A DNA stretch of 42,443 bases from Candidatus Aminicenantota bacterium (GCA_026393835.1 JAPKZK010000042.1:1-42443), one strand, 5' to 3'. Positions 22,417 through 30,035 are shown, counted from the stretch's first letter. Numbers and translations are program-made. Notes: a model not told the origin generated them from the letters alone.

Positions 22417-25400
22417 ATTTGTTTACCATCATGTCGCTAAAATCGAACATGGTCACGGTGCCGTTCAGGTTCGCGGTAATGACAATGAACCGGTCACGGG
22501 AGGGAGCGACTGCAATTCGATAAGGTATCCAGGGTAGTTCCATTGATTTTAATTCCTTTCCGCTTTCCGCATCCCAGAGCTTTAAAGTATAATCCCATGA
22601 TGCTGATATAATTATCTTTCCATCGGGAGAAAAGGCGCAGTCTTTAACAGAATCTCTGTGTCCGCTGAAGGAATGAATTTCCTTACCATTCTCTGTATCC
22701 CAGAGCTTTAAAGTATTATCGTCCGATGCGGAAAGAATAGTCTTTGCATCGGGTGAAAAAGAGCAACCGTTAACATAATAGTCGTGTCCAGTGAAAAAAA
22801 GAATCTCCTTTCCGTTGCCAGCCTCCCAGAGTTTCAAGGTCGTATCTTCGGAGGCGGAAAGGACAGCTGTTCCATTGAGCGAAAAGGCACAGTCTAAAAC
22901 AGATGACCAATGCCCGATGAAGGAACGAATCTCCGCCCCCCTGCCCGCATCCCAGAGCTTTAAGGTTTTATCTGAAGATGCGGAGATGATGGTCTTTCCA
23001 TCGGGGGAAAAGGCGCAGCCATGGACAGAGGACATATGCCCAGCGAAAGAACGAATCTCTTTGCCAAGCCCTGCATCCCAGAGCTTTAAGGTATTATCGC
23101 TTGAGGCAGAGACGATGGTCGTTCCATCGGAAGAAAAGGCGCAGTCTTTAACAGAATCTCTGTGTCCGCTTAAGGGATGAATTTCCTTACCACTCTCTGT
23201 ATCCCAGAGCTTTAAAGTTTTATCGTCCGATGCGGAAAGAATAGTCTTTGCATCGGGAGAAAAGGCGCAGCCAGTCACAGGTGCCTTATGCCCGGTAAAA
23301 AAACGAATTTCCCGTCCGCTTTCCACATTCCAGAGTTTTAAGGTATTGTCGTCATCGGCAGAAAGGATGGTCTTTCCGTCGGGCGAAAAGGCGCAACCAT
23401 TGACAAACGAGTTATGCCCGGAAAAGGAATGAATCTCTTTTCCGTTCCATACATTCCAGAGTTTTAAAGTTTTATCATCAGAGGCGGAAACGATGGTATT
23501 ACCATCGGGCGAAAAGGCGCAATCATGAACAGCATACTCATGTCCCATGAAGGAACGAATTTCCTTGCTATTTCTTATATTCCAAAGCTTTAAAGTATGG
23601 TCACCGGAGGCGGAGAGGATAGTCTTGCCATCGGGCGAAAAGCAGCAGCCATTAACATAATACTTATGCCCAATGAAAGAACGAATCTCCTTGCCGCTGC
23701 TCACATCCCAGAGCTTTAAGGTACTATCATTAGAGGCCGAAACGATATTCATGCCGTCGGGTGAAAAGGCGCAGCCAAGAACATCTAACTTATGTCCTCT
23801 GAAGGAACGAATTTCCTTGCCACGGCCAATATCCCAAAGCTTTAAGGATTTATCCTCAGAGGCGGAAAGGATGGTCTTCCCATCGGGTGAAAAAACGCAG
23901 CCAAAAACATTAGCTGCATGCCCCGAAAGTGACTGAATTACCTTTCCGCTATCAACATCCCAGAGCTTTATGGTATGATCGGAAGAGGAGGAGAGGATTG
24001 TCTTTCCATCGGGTGAAAACGCGCAACCATTTACAGAATCAGTATGCCCTATGAAGGAACGAATCTCTTTGCCGCTCTCAACATCCCAGAGCTTTAAGGT
24101 TTTATCCAATGATGCAGAGAGGATAGTCTTACCATCGCGAGAGAAGGCGCACGCATTTACCGATTCGGAATGTTTGAAGTTTGGACTGCCGAAAAAACCG
24201 ATTAACTCTTTACCGATTATGCCCCGGTAATAATTGAAATTTTTGTCCTCCGGGTGGTACTGAATGGAATCCATGGTTAATAAATTAATGCCTTCCTCTT
24301 CGCCGTCTCCCGGTTTATTCCAGGTACGAATCCACTGCTCGACGATTTCCCTATTTATTAGTTTATATAATAGTTCTTTTCTTATGGAAATGATTTCCGA
24401 ACCCCCATCCAGGAACGAATCGACGGTTACATATCTTTCTAAAAAATAGGGCCTGCTGAGCCTGGAAATGTTTTTAAATGTCTCCCCCAATGTTTTCAAA
24501 CCGGTTTTATCCGTGCTCAGTAATATATTCTTAAGATAGACGTATACCCATTCTATTTCTTGCCAATGGGTCTCTACTTCCACTTCCAATTCACGGTGCA
24601 GGAGATCAAGCCGTTTCCTCTGCATTTGCCGGTCGATAAAATTCTCGAATTCCACCAGGGCCTTCAATGCCAGGGTGTAAAGTCGTCCTTTTTTCGTTTC
24701 ATCTTGCGACTGTAAAATGCGATCATGGATAAAGCGCATTATCCGTGCGCCCTGTTTAATCCCGCTGCCCACCGCAATGGGGAGTATTTCAGTTTCGAAG
24801 AATGAAGCCGGCTTTTGCATCAGGCATTTTTCGCAGTCCGGGTTTTTATCATGTGTTTCGAGGTAGGATGGATCAGCTAATTTTTCTACGATATACCGGG
24901 CCGCCAGGTATTCCATTACCGTGGAATGAATAAACACATATTCATTCACCCCGGCGGACACAAACAAATGGTCGTCCTTCATCCATTCCAACCAGCGGGC
25001 GGCTTCCTCTTCCGCGGGACACACCCGGTTTACACCCCCGGCAAACATTTCGAATATGCCCATGATATCTTCTTCACGGATGACTTTCCCGATATCCATA
25101 TGTTCGAATGACAGCAGCGTCAGCGCATCGTATATCTCTTTAGCATTCTTTTCTTCATTCAAGATATTCTTTGACCTTGCCTCCTTGAAAAAAGTCCGCA
25201 TATCGATAGTGAAATTTTTATCCTTTATCTGTTTCCATACCCGCAGGAGGATAAATATAACGATGATATTGTACATGTGATAGCGGGTGTCGAATTTCTT
25301 GAAAATTTCGAAATAGGCAAGCACTAACAAAGCCGTTAACGGGGTGCCGCCGACTTTAGACGCGATTTCCTCCTGCCAGACGGCGGTATCGAATTCCAGG

Positions 25401-26839
25401 TACAGAGGCGATTCTTCGCCGTAAAAGTACCGCGCCATTTGCCGGAGCTGTTCCATATCAAGGTACCGTACTTCAAACATGGGCTGGAAAGCCCCGGCAT
25501 TTTTCCCCCAAAAATATTTCTCCGCTTCCGAATACCGGGAGGTCAGGTAAACCCGGTTCGTATCGTCCTTTTTCGTTTTCGAGTCCTCTAAAAGGGCCTT
25601 TACGATGGAAAGAATTCTTTCTTTTATCTCTTTACCGGGCGATTCATCCAGCGCATCGATCAGCACCGTTAACCGTCCATTGTGAAAAGCCTGGTGCACC
25701 AATTTCTCGGCGGTTTCCAGTTCAACCTTATCGTCTTTCGAAATATTCTCCACCGCCTCTCTCTTAAATAAAAAGCAGTAGGTCAGGTAATTTAAGATGG
25801 TCTCGATATTAAAGGGCGATCCTTTTTGGAGCCAATCTTCATATTTGATGATATTGCGGCACTCGATGAAAAGAACGATTCTCCCGGCGCCTTCTTCGCC
25901 CGGATGTCTCCCACGATTGCGATCGAATTCCCTGTAGGCGAAGTATTTTAAAATGGTGGTCTTCCCGGAACCGGGCAGCCCCAGGATGATCCCCCTTCGC
26001 TGAGACTCATACAATTTTTCCACATTTATATATGGAAGCTCATCGCTCTCATCTTTATTTAGATGGCGTTTACGTTGTTTCAATTCATACATTTCTTCAA
26101 AGGGCAAATGAATGGACGGGAAAAATCGAGAGCTTTCCATTGTTTCCCCGCCTCGTTTAATATCGAGGTTGATAAAATTATCTTTCATACTCAAAGCAGG
26201 ATAAAGATCGCCGAAAACCGGGATTGTTTTGGTCTCTTCTTCCAGTTGCGCCATCTTAAGCATCAATAGACCGGTGGGGACCATTTCCTCCGTCTCCGGG
26301 AAAACCAATTTGTAGAGAGTTGCCTTTTTATTAAATCCTTTTAAGGTTTCTCTGCCCAATTCGATAGAGTTTATACATTTTTCTTTGAGACTGTTTTCCA
26401 CGATATCGTGGAGAAACTCGGTAACCACTACTTCATACTTTTGGGCATGCTTCTCGATACGGAAAACCTTGATGCCTTCCGGCCCGATTAAATCCGCCAT
26501 GATTTCATTAATAAAGCTAAAGGAAAAATTCCCATAATGGGCAACAATGCGTAAATCGGCAAAGAAATCGTCCAGGTCAAGCTTTCTTTGTTTGGAAAGA
26601 AGCCTCAATTCACCGGCAAAATCCAGGAAATTGCCAGGATCGGCGAAAAAGATCAACACGGCATCGCCGATGGTTTTAATAAAGTCGCCCTTGTGGCTTT
26701 TTGTTAGTTCGCGAACTTTTTGCTCAAATTGCTCATTGAACCGAGCGGTTTTATCCGTCCCTAATTTTTTGGATTGAGCGGTATAGTCCACGATATCCGC
26801 CAGGAACAAAATTCCTATTTTCGCTTGTGATTCCGCCAT
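22415..26839 (-). CDS. Nucleotidyl cyclase-like / NACHT ATPase / WD40 repeat protein (STAND family)
   Basis: Large signal-transduction ATPase of 1474 residues. Residues 1-185 resemble a class III nucleotidyl cyclase: metal Asp15 (LADIVDYT) and Asp59 (IKTIGDAVLIFF). The usual V-N-x-x-x-R segment appears as GIKVFRIEKHA, so the transition-state Asn may be lost. A NACHT domain follows, with Walker A GLPGSGKT (287-294) and Walker B LTVLIDALDES (Asp395, Glu399). The C-terminal 590 or so residues hold 13 clear 42-residue WD40 repeats (H-x-x-x-V-x-x-C-x-F-S-P-D-G-K-T-I-L-S-A-S-x-D-type, ending LKLWD) and one degenerate fourteenth, which suits two seven-blade propellers. In STAND proteins the repeats sense a ligand, the NTPase oligomerises and the N-terminal domain acts. 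Placement among toxin-antitoxin modules suggests defence; unproven. Confidence 0.9.
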   Translation of the reverse strand: MAESQAKIGILFLADIVDYTAQSKKLGTDKTARFNEQFEQKVRELTKSHKGDFIKTIGDAVLIFFADPGNFLDFAGELRLLSKQRKLDLDDFFADLRIVAHYGNFSFSFINEIMADLIGPEGIKVFRIEKHAQKYEVVVTEFLHDIVENSLKEKCINSIELGRETLKGFNKKATLYKLVFPETEEMVPTGLLMLKMAQLEEETKTIPVFGDLYPALSMKDNFINLDIKRGGETMESSRFFPSIHLPFEEMYELKQRKRHLNKDESDELPYINVEKLYESQRRGIILGLPGSGKTTILKYFAYREFDRNRGRHPGEEGAGRIVLFIECRNIIKYEDWLQKGSPFNIETILNYLTYCFLFKREAVENISKDDKVELETAEKLVHQAFHNGRLTVLIDALDESPGKEIKERILSIVKALLEDSKTKKDDTNRVYLTSRYSEAEKYFWGKNAGAFQPMFEVRYLDMEQLRQMARYFYGEESPLYLEFDTAVWQEEIASKVGGTPLTALLVLAYFEIFKKFDTRYHMYNIIVIFILLRVWKQIKDKNFTIDMRTFFKEARSKNILNEEKNAKEIYDALTLLSFEHMDIGKVIREEDIMGIFEMFAGGVNRVCPAEEEAARWLEWMKDDHLFVSAGVNEYVFIHSTVMEYLAARYIVEKLADPSYLETHDKNPDCEKCLMQKPASFFETEILPIAVGSGIKQGARIMRFIHDRILQSQDETKKGRLYTLALKALVEFENFIDRQMQRKRLDLLHRELEVEVETHWQEIEWVYVYLKNILLSTDKTGLKTLGETFKNISRLSRPYFLERYVTVDSFLDGGSEIISIRKELLYKLINREIVEQWIRTWNKPGDGEEEGINLLTMDSIQYHPEDKNFNYYRGIIGKELIGFFGSPNFKHSESVNACAFSRDGKTILSASLDKTLKLWDVESGKEIRSFIGHTDSVNGCAFSPDGKTILSSSSDHTIKLWDVDSGKVIQSLSGHAANVFGCVFSPDGKTILSASEDKSLKLWDIGRGKEIRSFRGHKLDVLGCAFSPDGMNIVSASNDSTLKLWDVSSGKEIRSFIGHKYYVNGCCFSPDGKTILSASGDHTLKLWNIRNSKEIRSFMGHEYAVHDCAFSPDGNTIVSASDDKTLKLWNVWNGKEIHSFSGHNSFVNGCAFSPDGKTILSADDDNTLKLWNVESGREIRFFTGHKAPVTGCAFSPDAKTILSASDDKTLKLWDTESGKEIHPLSGHRDSVKDCAFSSDGTTIVSASSDNTLKLWDAGLGKEIRSFAGHMSSVHGCAFSPDGKTIISASSDKTLKLWDAGRGAEIRSFIGHWSSVLDCAFSLNGTAVLSASEDTTLKLWEAGNGKEILFFTGHDYYVNGCSFSPDAKTILSASDDNTLKLWDTENGKEIHSFSGHRDSVKDCAFSPDGKIIISASWDYTLKLWDAESGKELKSMELPWIPYRIAVAPSRDRFIVITANLNGTVTMFDFSDMMVNK

Positions 26840-26883
26840 CGAAGTTCACTCCTCTTTTAAAAGAAAGCATATTTCCATACTCC

Positions 26884-26912
26884 ATTATACAACATCGGCT
26901 TCCGAAGTGCAA
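26884..26912 (-). promoter_or_regulatory. Sigma-70 promoter of the cyclase/NACHT/WD40 gene
   Basis: Minus strand: TTGCAC (26912-26907), 17-base spacer, TATAAT (26889-26884). Leader of about 38 bases with GAGGAG eight or so bases before ATG 26839. Confidence 0.7.
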
Positions 26913-26943
26913 TGGATAGAATTAAAACTTAGTCACGGACGTT

Positions 26944-26971
26944 AGCCGCTAAGAACGCGAAGGACCGCGAA
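26944..26971 (-). repeat. 28-bp TTCGCGG repeat, copy 3 (inverted)
   Basis: AGCCGCTAAGAACGCGAAGG then ACCGCGAA; the reverse complement of copies 1 and 2 with a single mismatch at 26950. With copy 2 it encloses the WD40/NACHT gene and its promoter in an inverted repeat. Confidence 0.88.
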
Positions 26972-27015
26972 GGGAAAGAGGGATGTTTAAAGCAAGAAAC
27001 ACGTCATGCGGTTTA

Positions 27016-28041
27016 TTAAGCGGGATGTACGACTTTTTCTTTAAACCGGTGAATTTCTTCTGCCGGAAACCCGGTAATTCGTTCGATGGTTTTGATGGGT
27101 AATCCCTCTTTCAGGGAACTTTTTACCACATCCCACTTACCTTCTCTTCTTCCTTCTTTTTTTCCTTCTTTCTTTCCTTCTTTTTTCCCTTCTTTTTTTC
27201 CTTGATCTTTTCCTTGTTTTTTCCCTTGTTCTATCCATTTATCAGCTATGGTAGCCATGAGATCACCTCCTTCTTCAAATAATTGGGTTACTGTTTCATT
27301 GAGCTCATCTATCGGTAAATTCCTGGCGCTGCCGGTTAGATACCTCAGCAGCACCTCAAGGTATTCGGTTCCTTTTTCCTTATTCTTGAGCTCAAGAAAT
27401 AAGGGAAATATCTCCTCACGCAGTTTATGTCTTAATTCCGGCGTAAAAATGTATTTCAAGGTCATAAATAATATACGCAGCAGCACTGCTCCTTTTATCT
27501 CTTCATCAGGAACATGGGAAATATCGTACAAAGTATAATTGAAATCAGGAACATACTCTTTCATATTGTCAGGGGCATTAAACAAGGAGACAAAACGGGT
27601 GTTTACTTGCCATTGCCGGGGACCGTGATAAATGACAATGGGGATAATCACCGGCAATGTCTCAGCATTCTTGTTTTGCTTGAGATACAATTCCCATATC
27701 CTTAACATGTATTTCAAAAATTGGAAGCCCATAAAACGCTCCTCCCTGCTCTTATGATCGATCAGCAAGTAGATAAATATCCCCGTATTGTCGAGATCGA
27801 TCCGGTATAAGATATCGGAAAAATACTTTGCCAGTTTTCTATTGATGAAGGTATCCTTGCAGATTTGCAGCGAATTGAAATCCAGGTTTCTAACGATTTC
27901 CGTGGGAAGATATTCCTTGAAAAAACTTTTGGCTGTCTCATTTTCACTTAAAAAATCTTTGACAACTTCATCGTGCATACTACGCATCTTTACAACCGGT
28001 TTTTCACCGTTCTTTGTCGTCTTTTCTTTTTGATCAGCCAT
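27016..28041 (-). CDS. Rpn-family PD-(D/E)XK nuclease (YhgA/transposase_31-like)
   Basis: Protein of 341 residues matching the Rpn/YhgA-like pattern: HDEVVKDFLSENETAKSFFKEYLP, the nuclease core LYRIDLDNTGIFIYLLIDHKS (Asp, then Asp-His-Lys at the E/D-x-K position) and LPVIIPIVIYHGPRQW. E. coli members promote recombination and cut DNA. The C-terminus has a Gly-Lys-Lys-Glu low-complexity stretch (GKKQGKDQGKKEGKKEGKKE) and then a helix-turn-like end, both common in this family. The promoter has all 12 consensus bases and its -10 ends six bases from the ATG; no ribosome binding site is seen, so the message is probably leaderless. Confidence 0.87.
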   Translation of the reverse strand: MADQKEKTTKNGEKPVVKMRSMHDEVVKDFLSENETAKSFFKEYLPTEIVRNLDFNSLQICKDTFINRKLAKYFSDILYRIDLDNTGIFIYLLIDHKSREERFMGFQFLKYMLRIWELYLKQNKNAETLPVIIPIVIYHGPRQWQVNTRFVSLFNAPDNMKEYVPDFNYTLYDISHVPDEEIKGAVLLRILFMTLKYIFTPELRHKLREEIFPLFLELKNKEKGTEYLEVLLRYLTGSARNLPIDELNETVTQLFEEGGDLMATIADKWIEQGKKQGKDQGKKEGKKEGKKEGKKEGRREGKWDVVKSSLKEGLPIKTIERITGFPAEEIHRFKEKVVHPA

Positions 28042-28047
28042 AGTATT

Positions 28048-28076
28048 ATTATAATTAGATAAGATGTGTTTGTCAA
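28048..28076 (-). promoter_or_regulatory. Consensus sigma-70 promoter of the Rpn gene
   Basis: Minus strand: TTGACA (28076-28071), 17-base spacer, TATAAT (28053-28048), then six bases to ATG 28041. All 12 consensus positions match. Confidence 0.82.
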
Positions 28077-28094
28077 TTCATGAAGATACATTTT

Positions 28095-28155
28095 CTTGCC
28101 GGTCGCCGGTAATTGCAATAAAGCGATGGCGTGTAGGGGCAACGGCAATTCGATT
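28095..28155 (-). pseudogene. Second decayed fragment of a WD40/NACHT gene 3' end
   Basis: Minus-strand translation gives TNRIAVAPTRHRFIAIT, matching YRIAVAPSRDRFIVIT near the end of the intact WD40 protein. Only this fragment of about 17-20 codons remains, just upstream of the Rpn promoter. Confidence 0.7.
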
Positions 28156-28162
28156 GGTTTAT

Positions 28163-28197
28163 GTAGGGGCGTTACCGGAGAACCTATGTGTTCGCCC
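28163..28197. repeat. GTAGGGGCG...GTTCGCCC palindromic repeat, right copy
   Basis: GTAGGGGCGTTACCGGAGAA then CCTATGTGTTCGCCC. It is the opposite-orientation relative of 22355-22388. Confidence 0.65.
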
Positions 28198-28354
28198 AAA
28201 ATTCTTTTTAAAATTAGAATTACGGGCTGTAACTATCCAGTCCCGGGCAAAAAGCAAAAAGGAACAGGAGGATTTCTTGATTGTCACTTTCCCCCCAACA
28301 AAAATTTCTGATTTATAAAAATACCTTCTCGTTTCCCTTTAACCTTTCCTGAAT

Positions 28355-28695
28355 GCTTATAAGGAAAAATATCCGCCAATATGGAAAAAATGTGTGCCGA
28401 TAGGGAAAAATTCTGGCCGGTACGGAAAAATAAGTTCCGTATAAGAAAAATATATTATTAATGATAATAACACTGTTCTGATGTGGAAAAATATCCCGAT
28501 AAAATAAAAAATATATTCTAACAGGGAAATAATTTGGGCTGATAAGGAAAAATATTTTAATACATGGCAATAATTCGCGCTAATACGGAAAAATAAAGTC
28601 TAATGGGGAAAAAATTGGTCTAACAAGGAAAAATATTTTCTTACATGGAATTATTTCGGGTGGAATGGGAAAAATTATTTCCAATATTGAATAAA
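28355..28695 (+). repeat. Array of about 17 degenerate 20-21-bp units, TANGGAAAAAT
   Basis: The GG of a GGAAAAAT-like box falls at 28363, 28383, 28404, 28424, (28444), 28485, 28525, 28546, 28566, 28587, 28607, 28627, 28647 and 28668; weaker units fall in register near 28464, 28505 and 28688. Steps are 20 or 21 bases throughout (mean 20.3). The bases after the box vary, often with CTAA before the next unit. The array ends on the promoter of the XRE regulator gene. A-tracts repeated every two helical turns are known to favour DNA bending; a binding-site array is the other reading. The rest of 28042-28725 holds the Rpn promoter, a WD40 remnant and a palindromic repeat. Confidence 0.8.
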
Positions 28696-28706
28696 TATGA
28701 TATAAT
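28678..28706 (+). promoter_or_regulatory. Promoter of the XRE regulator gene
   Basis: TTTCCA (28678-28683, 4 of 6), 17-base spacer, TATAAT (28701-28706). The -35 lies inside the last units of the array, so a protein bound there would affect transcription. Confidence 0.6.
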
Positions 28707-28725
28707 GGAGAACCAGGAGTAAAAA

Positions 28726-29151
28726 ATGGCAAGAAATGATCGGAAAACAGTCCAGGAAATCGGTAACAGGCTAAAAGACCTGAGGGAACATTTGAAATTT
28801 TCCCGGAAAGAGTTCGCCCTTCGGCTTGGGATTGCAATGAACGGTTACAGCAAAAATGAGATGGGCATGAACATCCCCGGCATTCCCACGCTGAAGCGTT
28901 TGGCAACGGATTTTAATATTTCGATGGATTGGTTGTTTTTTAATAGGGGGAATATGTGTTTCCGGGAGAGACCGCCGGAAGTGAGCAATGTTGAGGAAAA
29001 GAAAATCCCCTCTTTAGCAGAAACTGAGCCGGATGCGCGTGAATTATTTGAATTTATGCAGGAGGACCCCCTGTTGAGGCATGAAGTCCTGGCTTATTTT
29101 TACCGGTATAAAAAGGGGAACCGGGAACCGATTGAGTTGCCGGAGAAATAG
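28726..29151 (+). CDS. XRE-family DNA-binding regulator
   Basis: Protein of 141 residues with a helix-turn-helix of the Cro/C1 type at about 10-68: IGNRLKDLREHLKFSRKEFALRLGIAMNGYSKNEMG, then IPTLKRLATDFNISMDWLFF. The C-terminal half (EPDARELFEFMQEDPLLRHEVLAYFYRYKK) is probably for dimer formation. AGGAG lies eight bases before the ATG. The 20-bp array directly upstream overlaps its promoter, so autoregulation is likely. No gene it controls is evident beyond itself. Confidence 0.85.
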   Translation: MARNDRKTVQEIGNRLKDLREHLKFSRKEFALRLGIAMNGYSKNEMGMNIPGIPTLKRLATDFNISMDWLFFNRGNMCFRERPPEVSNVEEKKIPSLAETEPDARELFEFMQEDPLLRHEVLAYFYRYKKGNREPIELPEK

Positions 29152-29206
29152 GGCGCAGCAGCATGCTGTCTCCGGCGGGCTAGGGCGCCGCCCCATTTTG
29201 TGTAAA

Positions 29207-29252
29207 CTTCATCATTCATCATTCATCATTCTATCTTTTCCTCTGCTCTTCC
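29207..29252 (+). repeat. CATCATT-rich repeat, short copy
   Basis: CTTCATCATTCATCATTCAT followed by CATTCTATCTTTTCCTC and CTCTTCC. It shares all but one CATCATT unit and a few bases with the 64-bp copies at 29581 and 29659. It lies in the 200-base gap after the XRE gene. Confidence 0.85.
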
Positions 29253-29291
29253 CCGCTTCCTTCTTTTCTCCCCCTCTTCATCATAGGCAAG

Positions 29292-29320
29292 TTGACAATA
29301 TTGCTTATAGGAAGTATAAT
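29292..29320 (+). promoter_or_regulatory. Consensus sigma-70 promoter of a 66-residue gene
   Basis: TTGACA (29292-29297), 17-base spacer, TATAAT (29315-29320): all 12 consensus bases. Transcription should begin near 29327. The TTG at 29292 should not be taken as a start codon. Confidence 0.8.
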
Positions 29321-29351
29321 AAGAATATCCTTAATAATTATCGAAGAAGAA

Positions 29352-29552
29352 ATGTCTATTAGATTGAAAAATTTTGAAGATAGTGAGATTACCTGGCTGT
29401 ACGATGAATTGCATTCAGACCCCAAAATCGCAGCCCAGGACAAAGAACTGGCCGAGGAAATGCTTAATATGAGTGCAAATCCGGATAACTCCAATATTAT
29501 GTGGATATTGGGGGAAGAAGGAAGTTCGGCTGCAGTCGGCTTTCGAATTTAA
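29352..29552 (+). CDS. Small acidic protein, unknown function
   Basis: Product of 66 residues from ATG 29352, which lies about 25 bases after the predicted transcript start. It reads as amphipathic helices (SIRLKNFEDSEITWLYDEL, AAQDKELAEEMLNMS) and then MWILGEEGSSAAVGF. Only a weak GAAGAAG stands ahead of the ATG. No family recognised. The perfect promoter is the main reason to accept it. CATCATT repeats surround it on both sides. Confidence 0.5.
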   Translation: MSIRLKNFEDSEITWLYDELHSDPKIAAQDKELAEEMLNMSANPDNSNIMWILGEEGSSAAVGFRI

Positions 29553-29580
29553 TCCTGTTACCACACCTTCTCACGTTCTC

Positions 29581-29644
29581 TCTTTTCTTCATCATTCATC
29601 ATTCATCATTCATCATTCTATCTTTTCCTCCGCTCTTCCTTCTT
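29581..29644 (+). repeat. 64-bp perfect direct repeat, first copy
   Basis: Begins TCTTTTCTTCATCATTCATC and ends CCGCTCTTCCTTCTT. It is identical over 64 bases to 29659-29722; the period is 78 bases. Confidence 0.95.
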
Positions 29645-29658
29645 TATTCCCCCTTTTA

Positions 29659-29722
29659 TCTTTTCTTCATCATTCATCATTCATCATTCATCATTCTATC
29701 TTTTCCTCCGCTCTTCCTTCTT
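29659..29722 (+). repeat. 64-bp perfect direct repeat, second copy
   Basis: Identical to 29581-29644. The stretch 29553-29864 (312 bases) holds these two copies and otherwise no gene that I can see; it is pyrimidine-rich on the plus strand. Confidence 0.95.
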
Positions 29723-29864
29723 CCTACCTCCTTCCACTTCCCAACAAATTTTTATTCTTGCTTCCGTCCTCTTGATTATCGATTTCCTTTAAGGTATGAT
29801 TAAACTTAAGGATTTTGAAAATCGTGATAAAGCATGTTTTTAGTTCTCTAAGCGGAGGAAGTCT

Positions 29865-30035
29865 GTGGCCAGAAATGAAAAAAGCCATGAAGGGATACAG
29901 ATAAAGGAGTATCCCCCGGGTCCCCTTAAATCAACGCTTACTACTCTCATGCGAAATCGTTGGGTTTTAAATGTCAAGTTTGACATATCATTTCCGGTAT
30001 CTTATATTGCCGGAGGGGAAAATAGTGACGGCTGA
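29865..30035 (+). CDS. Possible 56-residue leader protein overlapping the histidine kinase gene
   Basis: GTG 29865 stands behind a strong GGAGGAA (29854-29860) and opens 56 codons (ARNEKSHEGIQIKEYPPGPL... ending GGENSDG, TGA 30033-30035) in a frame different from the kinase. The kinase ATG at 29971 lies inside it, follows a TAA in its own frame, and has no good ribosome binding site. Either the small frame is translated and couples to the kinase, or a frameshift has split the kinase N-terminus. Both readings are open. Confidence 0.4.
   Translation: MARNEKSHEGIQIKEYPPGPLKSTLTTLMRNRWVLNVKFDISFPVSYIAGGENSDG

Noticed and set aside
22791..23936. Plus-strand frames with repeated KERISLPLPASQSFKVLS-like peptides
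   Set aside because: They are the antisense of the WD40 repeats, and their periodicity is explained by the blades.
22415..26839. Pycsar or CBASS operon
   Set aside because: No separate effector gene (membrane, phospholipase or nuclease with cyclic-nucleotide sensor) is adjacent, and the cyclase-like domain is fused to NACHT-WD40.
27150..27236. Independent microsatellite or mobile repeat in the Rpn gene
   Set aside because: Gly-Lys-Lys-Glu low-complexity tracts are usual near the C-terminus of this nuclease family and stay in frame.
28355..28695. CRISPR array
   Set aside because: The repeated box is only 8-11 bases and degenerate, the period is 20-21 bases, and no cas gene is present.
28042..28725. 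Replication origin with iterons
   Set aside because: No replication initiator gene or DnaA-box cluster was seen beside the array; the neighbouring gene is an XRE regulator.
28313..28906. Phe-rich minus-strand reading frames across the 20-bp array
   Set aside because: They arise from translating A-tracts in reverse. The 20/21-base step does not keep a frame, and the second frame runs into the XRE gene antisense.
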